DNA from: Sphingomonas aquatilis
Lineage (GTDB): Bacteria; Pseudomonadota; Alphaproteobacteria; Sphingomonadales; Sphingomonadaceae
Length of the DNA: 64,000 nucleotides
Direction of reading: 5' to 3'
NCBI RefSeq assembly: GCF_014196115.1
Contig: NZ_JACIDB010000008.1
Span: 1 to 64,000 of the forward strand
Part shown: positions 34,344-42,826 of the stretch, piece after piece
How positions within the stretch are numbered: the stretch's first letter is position 1
Layout: the number at the start of each line of letters is the position of its first letter
Notes under the pieces: model-generated
Database searches by the model: none
What the model was told of the DNA's origin: nothing
What the model saw: only the letters and a program-made list of their open reading frames with translations
Position numbers and translations under genes: made by a program

Positions 34344-35486
34344 ATGGCCGCGACCCACATCCTCACCTATGCGCAGGACCTGGCCGGTGGCGGCGTCGAG
34401 CGCGCGCAATTGCGCCTTGCGCGCGGCTGGCTGGCCGCCGGACGTCGCGTCACGCTCGCGATCGGCGATGCCAGCGGACCACTGGCGTCCGAAATTCCAC
34501 CCGGGCTGGAGATCGTGCCGCTCGGCAATCGCGGCTATCTGACGCAGGCGCGAATCGCCGACTGGGTCCGCAAACATGACCCCGATGTCATTTTCTGTGG
34601 GGGTAGCCATTACACCTTGGTCGCGGCCTGGCTGCGCTGGCGGCTGGGTGCGGACTGCCCGCCGATCGTCGGGAAATTGTCCAATGCCGTGACGCGCGGC
34701 GACCATGGCCGCGTCGCGGATGCCGCGCATCGGCTGTGGCTGGCGCAGCATGGCCGGTTCCTCGACCATCTCGTCGCGATGACGCCCGCCACCGCGGCGC
34801 AGGCCGCGCGCCTTACCGGCATGCAGCGGCGCACCAGCGTGATCCCCAACCCGCCCGCACCGCGGATCGTCGATCCCACCGCGCCGGCAATCCCCCTGCC
34901 GCCGGGCCGCGTCGTGCTGGGCGTCGGCCGCCTGGTGCCGCAGAAGCGCTGGGACCGGCTGATCGCCGCCCTGCCGCTGATGCCCGAGGACGTGCAGGTC
35001 GTGATCCTGGGTGAAGGCGAGTTGCGCGGGGCGCTGGAGCGGCAGGCGCGCGAGGCGGGTCTGGCGAACCGCGTCCACCTGCCCGGCCATGTCGCGGATC
35101 CGATCGCAGCGATGGCGGCGGCCCGCGTGCTCGCGCTGCCCTCCGATTACGAAGGCGTACCGGGGGTCTTACGCGAATCGCTGTCGGTGGGGACGCCGGT
35201 CGTATCGACCGCGTGCAGCCCGTCGGTACGCGAGATCGTGTCCTCGCCCACGTTCGGCACGGTGGTAGCGGCGGACGACCCCACTGTCTTCGCCGCGGCG
35301 CTGACCCGCTGGCTCGATGCGCCGCGCCCCGATCCGGTCGCGCAGCCGGGCAGCGATTCGGCCGACCGCTATCTCATGCTGTTCGATCGACTGGCGGGCG
35401 AAGTCCGCGCCAGCCAGAAGGCGCGGCGCGGGGCCTATGCCGGCGCTGGCACCTTACCCGTGCCGGCGACGCAGCCGCTGTCCTGA
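34344..35486 (+). CDS. Glycosyltransferase family 4 protein
   Basis: A 380-residue GT-B transferase. The N-terminal GGGVERAQLRLARGWLAAGR, the GVGRLVPQKRWDRLIAALPL donor-site segment and the SDYEGVPGVLRESLSVGTPV stretch with E-x7-E-like acidic residues identify the GT4 family. It is the third glycosyltransferase of this cluster and is transcribed divergently from the flippase-like gene. It converges closely on the AI-2E permease gene. Confidence 0.9.
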   Translation: MAATHILTYAQDLAGGGVERAQLRLARGWLAAGRRVTLAIGDASGPLASEIPPGLEIVPLGNRGYLTQARIADWVRKHDPDVIFCGGSHYTLVAAWLRWRLGADCPPIVGKLSNAVTRGDHGRVADAAHRLWLAQHGRFLDHLVAMTPATAAQAARLTGMQRRTSVIPNPPAPRIVDPTAPAIPLPPGRVVLGVGRLVPQKRWDRLIAALPLMPEDVQVVILGEGELRGALERQAREAGLANRVHLPGHVADPIAAMAAARVLALPSDYEGVPGVLRESLSVGTPVVSTACSPSVREIVSSPTFGTVVAADDPTVFAAALTRWLDAPRPDPVAQPGSDSADRYLMLFDRLAGEVRASQKARRGAYAGAGTLPVPATQPLS

Positions 35487-35492
35487 CCAGCG

Positions 35493-36557
35493 TCAGCCCT
35501 CGGCGCCGTCGTCCCGCTCCGATTCGCGTTCGGCGCTGCGCTCCAGCGCGGTCTTGACCATTGCGGTCATCGGGTCGGCCAGCGCCAGCCCCAGAATGCC
35601 GAACAGCGCGCTCGCCATGATCTGTGCGCCCAGCGTCAGCGCCGGCGGCAGGTCGACGGTCTTCTTCGCGACGATCGGCAGCAGCACATAGCCGTCGAAC
35701 CCCTGTACGATCACATAGGTGCCGATCGCCCAGAAGCCGACATGCGTGCCCGCCGAAAAGCCCACCGCGATCATCAGCGCGCCGCTGATGAAGGCCCCGA
35801 TATTGGGGATGAAGGCGAGCAGGCCGGTGAGGATACCGAGGATCATCGCCATCGGCACGCCGCCGATCGCCAGTGCGGTGCCGGTCAGCACGCCTTCCGC
35901 GACCATGCCGAGCAGGCGCCCGGCGAGCAGGCGACGCAGCGTCTTGCCCATCCGTTCCAGCACGGTCGCGAACTCGGCGCGATGATCGCGCGGCACCATC
36001 CATTCCAGCCCGCGCTGGTAGGTGCGCGGGTCCATCGCGACGAACAGGCCGATGACGATGATCATGAACATCGTCGTCAGCGCACCGAAGGCGGTGCCGA
36101 CCCACGAGGTGATCCGCCCGACCGACGACAACGCCTGTTTGGCGATGCCGCTGACGTCGGACGCGCCGGGCATCAGCCCTTGCGAACTCAGCCAGCTCGC
36201 CGCGCGATTCGCCTGCGTTTCCAGCGTCGAGCGCAGCTGCCCGAATTGGTCGGCGACCTGCACGCCGGTGAGGTAGAAGGTGCCGATCAGGAAGGCGATC
36301 GTCAGCAGCACGACGATCAGCAGTCGCCAGCCACGCCCGATCGGAAGCACCTTGCCGAGCAGCCGCACGCCGCCGTCGAGCAGCGCCGCAAAGACGAGGC
36401 CGGCGAAGATGATCAGCAGCGGCTGCACCAGGATCACCGCCAGCGCGATCGCGCCGGCGAGGCCCAACCAGACGGTCGCGCGCTTCAGCTCACGCCGGAC
36501 GAACGGATCGCGCAGCTCATTGGGGCTGGCCTCCCGCGTGAGCGGCGCGTCCGTCAT
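35493..36557 (-). CDS. AI-2E family transporter
   Basis: A 354-residue membrane protein with about eight helices in the AI-2E/PerM plan: two early helices (about 30-70), a periplasmic helical region, and the conserved GVLTGTALAIGGVPMAMILG and FIPNIGAFISGALMIAVGFS segments. Family members export small molecules or ions (one was reported as an autoinducer-2 exporter); the substrate here is unknown. It lies 16 bp downstream of lepB on the same strand. Confidence 0.87.
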   Translation of the reverse strand: MTDAPLTREASPNELRDPFVRRELKRATVWLGLAGAIALAVILVQPLLIIFAGLVFAALLDGGVRLLGKVLPIGRGWRLLIVVLLTIAFLIGTFYLTGVQVADQFGQLRSTLETQANRAASWLSSQGLMPGASDVSGIAKQALSSVGRITSWVGTAFGALTTMFMIIVIGLFVAMDPRTYQRGLEWMVPRDHRAEFATVLERMGKTLRRLLAGRLLGMVAEGVLTGTALAIGGVPMAMILGILTGLLAFIPNIGAFISGALMIAVGFSAGTHVGFWAIGTYVIVQGFDGYVLLPIVAKKTVDLPPALTLGAQIMASALFGILGLALADPMTAMVKTALERSAERESERDDGAEG

Positions 36558-36573
36558 CGTGATGGTCCTTGCG

Positions 36574-37527
36574 TCAGTGGGTCTGGGCGGGATGGAGCGA
36601 CAGGCCAGCCCGGCCCGAGCGCAGCGATCCCCACCAGGTCAGCGGGTTGAGCGTTGCATCGCCGTCGAGGCTGAAGGTCAGGAATTCCGCACGGCCGCCG
36701 AGATTCTCATACGGCACCGGCCCGCCCAGACCCAATTGGGTCAGCGGGAAACGGCTGTCCGCCGAGCGATCGCGGTTGTCGCCCATCAGGAAGACATGGT
36801 TGGCCGGAATGGTCACCGGGCCATAATTGTCGCCGGGGCTGTCGGGTTCCAGATCGACGGTGTCGTAATGGCGGCCGTTCGGCAGCGTCTCGGTGACGAT
36901 CGGCAGGTGGCATACCTCGCCCTTGCCCCCCGGCGCCGGGCGCTTGGCACCGTAATAATCGGTTTCGCTGCACGGGCTGTTGGTGTCGACCGGAATGTCG
37001 ACATAGTGGAGCGGCCCGCGTTTGATCGGCTTGCCGTTCAGGATCACCGTGCCGCCACGCACCGCCAGCGTATCGCCGGGCAGGCCGATGACGCGCTTGA
37101 TGTAATCGTTCTGCGTACCCGGCGGCGTGACGATGACGACATCGCCGCGCGTCGGCAGGCTGCCGAACAGGCGGCCGTGGATGAATGGCAAGCCGACGCT
37201 CCAGCTTTCCTCAGGCCGGCGCAGCACCAGCCCCTTGAAGATCGCGACCGGGTTGGGAATCGTCGGCGAGACGAACGACCAGCCATAGGCGAATTTCGAC
37301 ACCACCAGCCGGTCGCCGACCCGCAGCCCCGGCAGCATCGACTCGCTCGGGATGTAAAACGGCTTGGCGACGAAGCTGTGGAAGCCGAGCACGATCAGGA
37401 CGAGCCAGAAGATGCCCTTTACCTCGCCCCACCAGTCGGTCGTCTTCTTGGGCGACGCCTCGGCAGGCGGCGGCACTACCGTCCCGTTCTGAGCGGACTC
37501 GTTACCGTCCAACACCGCTTCCTTCAT
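36574..37527 (-). CDS. lepB: Signal peptidase I
   Basis: A 317-residue inner-membrane serine protease that removes signal peptides. One N-terminal helix (about 38-54) precedes the catalytic Ser63 in [12 protein letters not shown] and the general base Lys144 in [12 protein letters not shown]; the box [13 protein letters not shown] is intact. The ATG overlaps the acpS stop by 4 bp, so it is coupled to acpS. Confidence 0.95.
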   Translation of the reverse strand: MKEAVLDGNESAQNGTVVPPPAEASPKKTTDWWGEVKGIFWLVLIVLGFHSFVAKPFYIPSESMLPGLRVGDRLVVSKFAYGWSFVSPTIPNPVAIFKGLVLRRPEESWSVGLPFIHGRLFGSLPTRGDVVIVTPPGTQNDYIKRVIGLPGDTLAVRGGTVILNGKPIKRGPLHYVDIPVDTNSPCSETDYYGAKRPAPGGKGEVCHLPIVTETLPNGRHYDTVDLEPDSPGDNYGPVTIPANHVFLMGDNRDRSADSRFPLTQLGLGGPVPYENLGGRAEFLTFSLDGDATLNPLTWWGSLRSGRAGLSLHPAQTH

Positions 37528-37934
37528 GCTCTGGGGTCCGGGATCGCCTCGATGATCACAAAGGCCTGCGCCCAGGGATGATCGTCGGTCAGGGTCAGAT
37601 GTATCTGCGCGAGGTGGCCCTCGGGGATCATGGCGTCAAGCCTGTCCTTCGCACCGCCGGTGAGGCTGAGCGTCGGCGCACCGGAGGGGGCGTTGACGAC
37701 GCCGATGTCCTTCATGAACACGCCCGCCTTGAAGCCCGTGCCGACCGCCTTCGAAAACGCTTCTTTCGCGGCGAAGCGCTTGGCGAGCGTGCCGGCCTTG
37801 GTGAACGGCCGCTTCGCGGCCCGCGCGCGCTCGGCATCGGTGAAGACGCGGGTTTCGAAGCGATCCCCGAACCGGTCGAGCGACTGCTGGATGCGCTCGA
37901 TATTACACAGGTCGGAGCCCAGGCCGACGATCAC
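37524..37934 (-). CDS. acpS: Holo-[acyl-carrier-protein] synthase
   Basis: A 136-residue 4'-phosphopantetheinyl transferase that activates acyl carrier protein. The two signatures are [13 protein letters not shown] (metal-binding Asp8) and [19 protein letters not shown]. The start is GTG at 37934, where the conserved sequence begins (IVGLGSD); the longer frame upstream translates a repeat element. The purine tract GGGGGCGGA just before the GTG comes from that repeat. Order pdxJ-acpS-lepB is common in alphaproteobacteria. Confidence 0.93.
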   Translation of the reverse strand: MIVGLGSDLCNIERIQQSLDRFGDRFETRVFTDAERARAAKRPFTKAGTLAKRFAAKEAFSKAVGTGFKAGVFMKDIGVVNAPSGAPTLSLTGGAKDRLDAMIPEGHLAQIHLTLTDDHPWAQAFVIIEAIPDPRA

Positions 37935-37937
37935 CAG

Positions 37938-38077
37938 TCCGCCCCCGCGCAGCGGGGGAGGGGGACCGCTCGCCGCAGGCGAGTGGTGGAGGGGGCGGCG
38001 GCGCAGCCGCCGTTCCACGGCGGCCCCCCTCCACCATGCTGCGCATGGTCCCCCTCCCCCGCTAAAGCGAGGGAGGA
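37938..38077. repeat. GC-rich inverted repeat between pdxJ and acpS
   Basis: Third copy of the second repeat family: left CCCCCGCGCAGCGGGGGAGG, inner GTGGTGGAGGGGGCGGCGG complemented by CCCCCCTCCACCATGC, right end GCGAGGGAGG. It abuts the acpS start codon and interrupts an otherwise tight operon. Confidence 0.78.
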
Positions 38078-38087
38078 GTTGCGACCC

Positions 38088-38819
38088 TCACCCACGCGCG
38101 GCATCCATGTCCTCGCGCATCCGCCGCACGGCGCCGTCGAGGCCGACGAACAGCGCCTCGCCGATCAGAAAATGGCCGATGTTGAGCTCGCGCACCTGCG
38201 GGATCGCCGCAATGGGCCCGACATTGTCGAAGGTCAGGCCATGACCCGCGTGCACCTCGATCCCGTTCTTCGCCGCCAGCGCCGCGGCGTCGGACAGGCG
38301 GCGCAGTTCGGCGGTGCGCGCTTCGCCGTCCAGTTCGGCGTAGCGGCCGGTGTGCAGCTCGACGACCGGCGCGCCGAGGCGGATCGCCGCATCGATCTGT
38401 GCCGCGTCGGGCTCGATGAACAGAGAGACTCGCACCCCCGCCTCGCTCAATTGCGCGACGATGGGCGACAGGCGCTCGAACTGCCCGGCGGCGTCGATCC
38501 CGCCCTCGGTCGTCCGCTCCTCGCGCTTCTCGGGCACGATGCACGCCGCGTGCGGGCGATGCTTCAGCGCGATCGCGAGCATCTCGTCGGTGGCCGCCAT
38601 CTCCAGGTTGAGCGGCACGGTCAGGCCGGTCGCCAGCCGCGCGATATCGTCGTCGGTGATGTGGCGGCGATCCTCACGCAGATGCGCGGTAATGCCGTCC
38701 GCCCCCGCCTCGACCGCCAGCAGCGCCGCCCGCACCGGATCGGGATACCCCGACCCGCGCGCATTGCGCACCGTCGCGACGTGATCGATATTCACCCCAA
38801 GCCGCAGGTCGCTGGTCAT
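38088..38819 (-). CDS. pdxJ: Pyridoxine 5'-phosphate synthase
   Basis: A 243-residue TIM-barrel enzyme condensing 1-deoxyxylulose 5-phosphate with 3-amino-2-oxopropyl phosphate to make vitamin B6. It begins [18 protein letters not shown] with the active-site His, has [12 protein letters not shown] and ends with [14 protein letters not shown] followed by [16 protein letters not shown]. Overlaps pyrE by 4 bp. Confidence 0.96.
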   Translation of the reverse strand: MTSDLRLGVNIDHVATVRNARGSGYPDPVRAALLAVEAGADGITAHLREDRRHITDDDIARLATGLTVPLNLEMAATDEMLAIALKHRPHAACIVPEKREERTTEGGIDAAGQFERLSPIVAQLSEAGVRVSLFIEPDAAQIDAAIRLGAPVVELHTGRYAELDGEARTAELRRLSDAAALAAKNGIEVHAGHGLTFDNVGPIAAIPQVRELNIGHFLIGEALFVGLDGAVRRMREDMDAARG

Positions 38820-39403
38820 GCCGCGCGGCTCCCCGGCTTGATCGCGGGGATCGCTTCCAGTTCGGGCGGCAAGGCGTCGGGCTGATAAGTCGGCACGTCG
38901 AGCCGGATCAGCGGGAAGAAGGGTACGTCGAACGCCGCCTTGCCACCCGACCGGTCGACCAGCGAGGCCATGGCGATCACGCGCCCGCCCGCCGCCTCGA
39001 TCGCGGCGATTGCCTCGCGGCTCGACAGGCCCGTGGTGACGACGTCCTCCATCATCAGCACCTCCTGGCCCGGCTCCAGGCGGAAGCCGCGACGCAGTTC
39101 GAACGTACCGGTGGGACGTTCGACGAACATCGCCTCGACACCCAGCGCGCGTGCCATCTCATGGCCGGCGATCACGCCGCCCATCGCGGGGCTGACGACC
39201 GCGCTGATCCGCGCCTTCAGTTCGGCGGGCATGCGCTGCACCAGCGCGTCGGACAGGCGGGCGCCGCGGCGCGGGTCCATCAGCACGCGCGCGCATTGCA
39301 GGTAGCGCGAGCTGCGCAGGCCCGACGACAGGATGAAATGCCCTTCGAGCAGCGCGTCCGCGGCGCGGAATTCGGCCAGCACGTCGTCGTCGGTCATCGT
39401 CAT
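38816..39403 (-). CDS. pyrE: Orotate phosphoribosyltransferase
   Basis: A 195-residue enzyme forming OMP from orotate and PRPP in pyrimidine synthesis. The PRPP-binding motif [14 protein letters not shown] is intact, as are [15 protein letters not shown] and the flexible-loop region. The ATG at 39403 or a second one at 39397 could be used. First gene of pyrE-pdxJ-acpS-lepB; divergent from coxB. Confidence 0.94.
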   Translation of the reverse strand: MTMTDDDVLAEFRAADALLEGHFILSSGLRSSRYLQCARVLMDPRRGARLSDALVQRMPAELKARISAVVSPAMGGVIAGHEMARALGVEAMFVERPTGTFELRRGFRLEPGQEVLMMEDVVTTGLSSREAIAAIEAAGGRVIAMASLVDRSGGKAAFDVPFFPLIRLDVPTYQPDALPPELEAIPAIKPGSRAA

Positions 39404-39457
39404 TCGTCCCGCACAGGAAACCGTATCGTCGGCGCTCATAGGTACTCCGTCCCGGCC

Positions 39458-39501
39458 CCTCAAGCGCCCGGCCACCATAAACATGGGGGTAACGCTTGAG
39501 G
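39458..39501. promoter_or_regulatory. Inverted repeat in the pyrE-coxB divergent region
   Basis: CCTCAAGCG (39458-39466) and CGCTTGAGG (39493-39501) are perfect 9-bp inverted repeats with a 26-bp AT-richer centre. The right arm covers the -35 element of the coxB promoter, so a protein bound there could control cox expression. Confidence 0.45.
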
Positions 39502-39524
39502 CGGGGCGCCCTGCCGCGTATAGC
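39496..39524 (+). promoter_or_regulatory. coxB promoter
   Basis: TTGAGG (39496-39501) and TATAGC (39519-39524) with the optimal 17-bp spacing; transcription would begin near 39531, giving a leader of about 60 nt before coxB. Confidence 0.55.
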
Positions 39525-39593
39525 CCCGGCAAAAGGGGTGCATTCGTGTGCCCATAACGGCCCGTTGCCGGGCGGGCGAGGGAACTGAACGGG

Positions 39594-40763
39594 GTGACGA
39601 CACGCATGCGCATGAGGTTCAAGGGAATCGTGCTGGCCGCAGGGCTGGCGCTGACCGGCCTGGGGGCGAGCGCCGTGGCGCAGGCCCCCGCGTCGCCCGC
39701 TCCGCAAGGGGCCGCCGCCCCCGCGGGCGTGTCCAATATCGCCCCCACCACCGCCAACGCGACCGCGCCAGCGGTGCCGGAATCGCCCGCGCTCGCGATG
39801 GACGGCGCACCGGTGATGACCGCCAAGCCCGGCGTCGGCCACCCGGTCGCCGGCCGCATCGGCTTGCAGCCGCAGGTGACGACCAATGGGCAGTTCGCCC
39901 ACTGGTTCCACGATTCGATCCTGCTGCCGCTGATCATCTTGATCAGCCTGCTGGTGCTGGTGCTGCTGATCTGGGTCGTGATCCGCTATCGCCGCGCCGC
40001 CAATCCGATCCCGTCGAAGACCAGCCACAACACCGCGATCGAGGTGATCTGGACGCTGGCGCCGGTTATCATCCTGGTGCTGATCGCCGTGCCGTCGATC
40101 GGTCTGCTGCAGGCGCAGTTCAAGCCGGCTCCGGCGGGCGCGGTGACGCTGAAGGCGATCGGCAACCAATGGTATTGGTCGTATCAATACCCGGATAACG
40201 GCGGGTTCGAAGTCACCGCCAACATGCTGAAGGAAAAGGACCAGGTCGCCAAGGGCGAGCGGTTCCGCACCGATGCCGACGGTCCCCGCCTGCTCGCGGT
40301 CGACAATCGCATCGTGCTCCCCGTGGGCGTGCCGATCCGCCTGATCACCACCTCGCAGGACGTGATCCACAGCTGGGCGGTCCCCGCCTTCTGGATCAAG
40401 CTGGACGCGGTGCCCGGCCGCCTCAACGAGACGAGCTTCACGATCAAGGAACCCGGCCTGTACTTCGGCCAGTGCTCCGAATTGTGCGGCGCGCGCCACG
40501 CCTTCATGCCGATCGCCGTCGAGGCGGTGTCGCCCGCGCAGTTCGCCGCGTGGGTGAAGGCCAAGGGCGGCACGATGCCCGGCACCAAGGCGCCGTCGGA
40601 CAAGGTGATCCCGCAGCCGGGCGCCGAGGGTTCGGCGACCAAGCAGGCGGAAGCCAAGGCCGCCGACGCCGTCACCGGCCCGGTCACCAACGCGACGACC
40701 GCCGCCCCCACCACCTCGCAGGGTGCGACCGGCAACCCGGCCACCGGCAACGCGGGACAGTAA
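39594..40763 (+). CDS. coxB: Cytochrome c oxidase subunit II
   Basis: A 389-residue subunit of an aa3-type oxidase. After a signal sequence and a Pro/Ala-rich segment come two membrane helices (about 105-130 and 145-170). The CuA-binding site is intact: [20 protein letters not shown] and [16 protein letters not shown] (two Cys, two His, Met). The C-terminal about 50 residues are Ala/Thr-rich and low-complexity. The start may be GTG 39594 or ATG 39606. Followed after 1 bp by coxA. Confidence 0.94.
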   Translation: MTTRMRMRFKGIVLAAGLALTGLGASAVAQAPASPAPQGAAAPAGVSNIAPTTANATAPAVPESPALAMDGAPVMTAKPGVGHPVAGRIGLQPQVTTNGQFAHWFHDSILLPLIILISLLVLVLLIWVVIRYRRAANPIPSKTSHNTAIEVIWTLAPVIILVLIAVPSIGLLQAQFKPAPAGAVTLKAIGNQWYWSYQYPDNGGFEVTANMLKEKDQVAKGERFRTDADGPRLLAVDNRIVLPVGVPIRLITTSQDVIHSWAVPAFWIKLDAVPGRLNETSFTIKEPGLYFGQCSELCGARHAFMPIAVEAVSPAQFAAWVKAKGGTMPGTKAPSDKVIPQPGAEGSATKQAEAKAADAVTGPVTNATTAAPTTSQGATGNPATGNAGQ

Positions 40764-40764
40764 G

Positions 40765-42426
40765 ATGACCGATACCGCCCTTCACCCCGACGCCTTCGTC
40801 GCGCACGACGATCACGCGCACCACGACGCGGACCACAAGCCGGGCTTCTTCGCCCGCTGGTTCATGTCGACCAACCACAAGGACATCGGCACGCTGTACC
40901 TGATCTTCGCGATCGTCGCGGGGATCATCGGCGGCGCGATTTCCGGCCTGATGCGCGCCGAGCTCGCGCAGCCGGGCATCCAGTATCTGGTCGGCTGGGC
41001 GAACTTCCTGCCCGGCGGCGACGGCGGCCTCGACCACGCGCTCCATCTCTGGAACGTCCTGATCACCGCGCACGGCCTGATCATGGTGTTCTTCATGGTC
41101 ATGCCGGCGATGATCGGCGGCTTCGGCAACTGGTTCGTGCCGATCATGATCGGTGCGCCCGACATGGCCTTCCCGCGGATGAACAACGTCAGCTTCTGGC
41201 TGCTCATCCCGGCATTCACGCTGTTGCTTGCCTCGCCCTTCTTCGGCGGCGCCGGCACCGGCTGGACGGTCTATGCCCCGCTGTCGACCTATGGCGAGCC
41301 CGGACCGTCGGTGGACATGGCGATCCTGTCGCTCCACCTCGCCGGCGCAAGCTCGATTTTGGGCGCAATCAACTTCATCACCACCATCTTCAACATGCGC
41401 GCACCCGGCATGACGCTGCACAAAATGCCGCTGTTCGTATGGTCGGTGCTGGTCACCGCCTTCCTGCTGCTGCTCTCGCTGCCGGTGCTCGCCGCGGCGA
41501 TCACGATGCTGCTGACCGATCGCAACTTCGGCACGACCTTCTTCGATCCGGCCGGCGGTGGTGACCCGATCCTGTACCAGCATCTGTTCTGGTTCTTTGG
41601 CCACCCCGAAGTGTACATCATGATCCTGCCGGGCTTCGGCATCGTGAGCCAGATCATCGCGACGTTCAGCCGCAAGCCCGTCTTCGGCTATCTCGGCATG
41701 GCCTACGCCATGGTCGCGATCGGCGTCGTCGGCTTCGTCGTGTGGGCGCACCACATGTTCGTCACCGGCCTCAGCGTGAACGTGAAGATGTACTTCACCG
41801 CCGCGACGATGGTGATCGCGGTACCGACCGGCATCAAGATCTTCAGCTGGATCGCGACGATGTGGGGCGGCTCGCTGACCTTCAAGACGCCGATGGTCTG
41901 GGCGATCGGCTTCATCTTCATGTTCACCGTCGGCGGCGTCACCGGCGTCGTGCTCGCCAACGGCGGCATCGACGATTACATGCAGGACACCTATTACGTG
42001 GTGGCGCACTTCCACTACGTGCTCAGCCTGGGCGCCGTGTTCGGCCTGTTCGCCGGCTTCTACTACTGGTTCCCGAAGATGTTCGGGAAGATGTACAACG
42101 AGTTCCTCGGCCAGGCGCACTTCTGGGTGTTCTTCGTCGGTGTGAACGTGCTGTTCTTCCCGATGCACTTCCTGGGCCTGCAGGGCATGCCGCGTCGCTA
42201 TCCGGACTATCCGGATGCCTATGCGACCTACAATGCGCTGGCGACGCACGGCTATGAGATCATGGCCGCCGGCATGGCGATCTTCTTCGTCAACGTGATC
42301 TATTCGCTGATCGCGGGTCCTAAGGCGCCGGACAATCCCTGGGGCGAAGGTGCGACGACGCTGGAATGGACGCTGTCCTCGCCGCCGCCGTACCACCAGT
42401 TCGAGACGCTGCCGAAGATCGACTAA
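40765..42426 (+). CDS. coxA: Cytochrome c oxidase subunit I
   Basis: A 553-residue, 12-helix haem-copper oxidase subunit. Haem and CuB ligands are seen in [37 protein letters not shown] (the Tyr of the His-Tyr pair), [10 protein letters not shown] and [16 protein letters not shown]. It catalyses oxygen reduction at the end of the respiratory chain. The usual downstream ctaB/ctaG/coxC genes are not in this window; a strong hairpin and terminator follow instead. Confidence 0.97.
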   Translation: MTDTALHPDAFVAHDDHAHHDADHKPGFFARWFMSTNHKDIGTLYLIFAIVAGIIGGAISGLMRAELAQPGIQYLVGWANFLPGGDGGLDHALHLWNVLITAHGLIMVFFMVMPAMIGGFGNWFVPIMIGAPDMAFPRMNNVSFWLLIPAFTLLLASPFFGGAGTGWTVYAPLSTYGEPGPSVDMAILSLHLAGASSILGAINFITTIFNMRAPGMTLHKMPLFVWSVLVTAFLLLLSLPVLAAAITMLLTDRNFGTTFFDPAGGGDPILYQHLFWFFGHPEVYIMILPGFGIVSQIIATFSRKPVFGYLGMAYAMVAIGVVGFVVWAHHMFVTGLSVNVKMYFTAATMVIAVPTGIKIFSWIATMWGGSLTFKTPMVWAIGFIFMFTVGGVTGVVLANGGIDDYMQDTYYVVAHFHYVLSLGAVFGLFAGFYYWFPKMFGKMYNEFLGQAHFWVFFVGVNVLFFPMHFLGLQGMPRRYPDYPDAYATYNALATHGYEIMAAGMAIFFVNVIYSLIAGPKAPDNPWGEGATTLEWTLSSPPPYHQFETLPKID

Positions 42427-42434
42427 GGGGTTGA

Positions 42435-42459
42435 GGCGGATAGCCGATGGCTGTCCGCC
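42435..42459 (+). promoter_or_regulatory. Strong hairpin just after coxA
   Basis: GGCGGATAGCC and GGCTGTCCGCC form an 11-bp stem (one G-U pair) around the 3-nt loop GAT, 8 bp after the coxA stop. No U-tract follows, so it is more likely an mRNA 3'-end stabiliser than an intrinsic terminator. Confidence 0.5.
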
Positions 42460-42580
42460 GGTGCGATCAGCCGACCGCACGGCCCCGCCCGGCCGACGCG
42501 ACACCGCCGCGATCGATCCCCGCCTCCGCGGGGACAGGCTACGGGATTTACTCCCGTGACGGGCCAGCGATGAAAGACGA

Positions 42581-42615
42581 AGCCCCGGAGCGCTCCTCCG
42601 GGGCTTTTCTTTTGC
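42581..42615 (+). terminator. Rho-independent terminator downstream of coxA
   Basis: AGCCCCGGAG and CTCCGGGGCT form a 10-bp stem with a 5-nt loop, followed by TTTCTTTT. It lies 155 bp after coxA and would end the coxBA transcript or a short RNA from the intervening region. Confidence 0.82.
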
Positions 42616-42826
42616 CGACCGGTCTCATTGGATTTGGCGTGCGGGGGACAGGATGGGAAAGCATCCCCCCGCGGCGCAGTGGACCCCGGAACACGTCCAG
42701 GGAGACGACGTGGGTGGGGCGAGCCGTACCAGCCATTCCTTCGGTTTGTTACGCGTACGACCAATCCGGCCCTGTATGCGCCGACTTGAGGCCACACCCT
42801 GCTTATCCGTTAACACTTTGACACGT

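Larger units (their letters stand above)
42427..42826. other. 400-bp region between coxA and the DUF1800 gene
   Basis: It holds, in order, the 11-bp hairpin at 42435-42459, two small stem-loops (42518-42533 and 42542-42556), the terminator at 42581-42615, and a degenerate half of the palindromic repeat around 42660-42710 (GTGGACCCCGGAACACGTCC). No gene is seen. The segment 42735-42826 is AT-richer and probably contains the promoter of the DUF1800 gene. Confidence 0.5.

Noticed and set aside
37938..38018. N-terminal extension of AcpS to 38018
   Set aside because: The extra residues are a translation of the GC-rich repeat; the conserved protein begins at the GTG at 37934.
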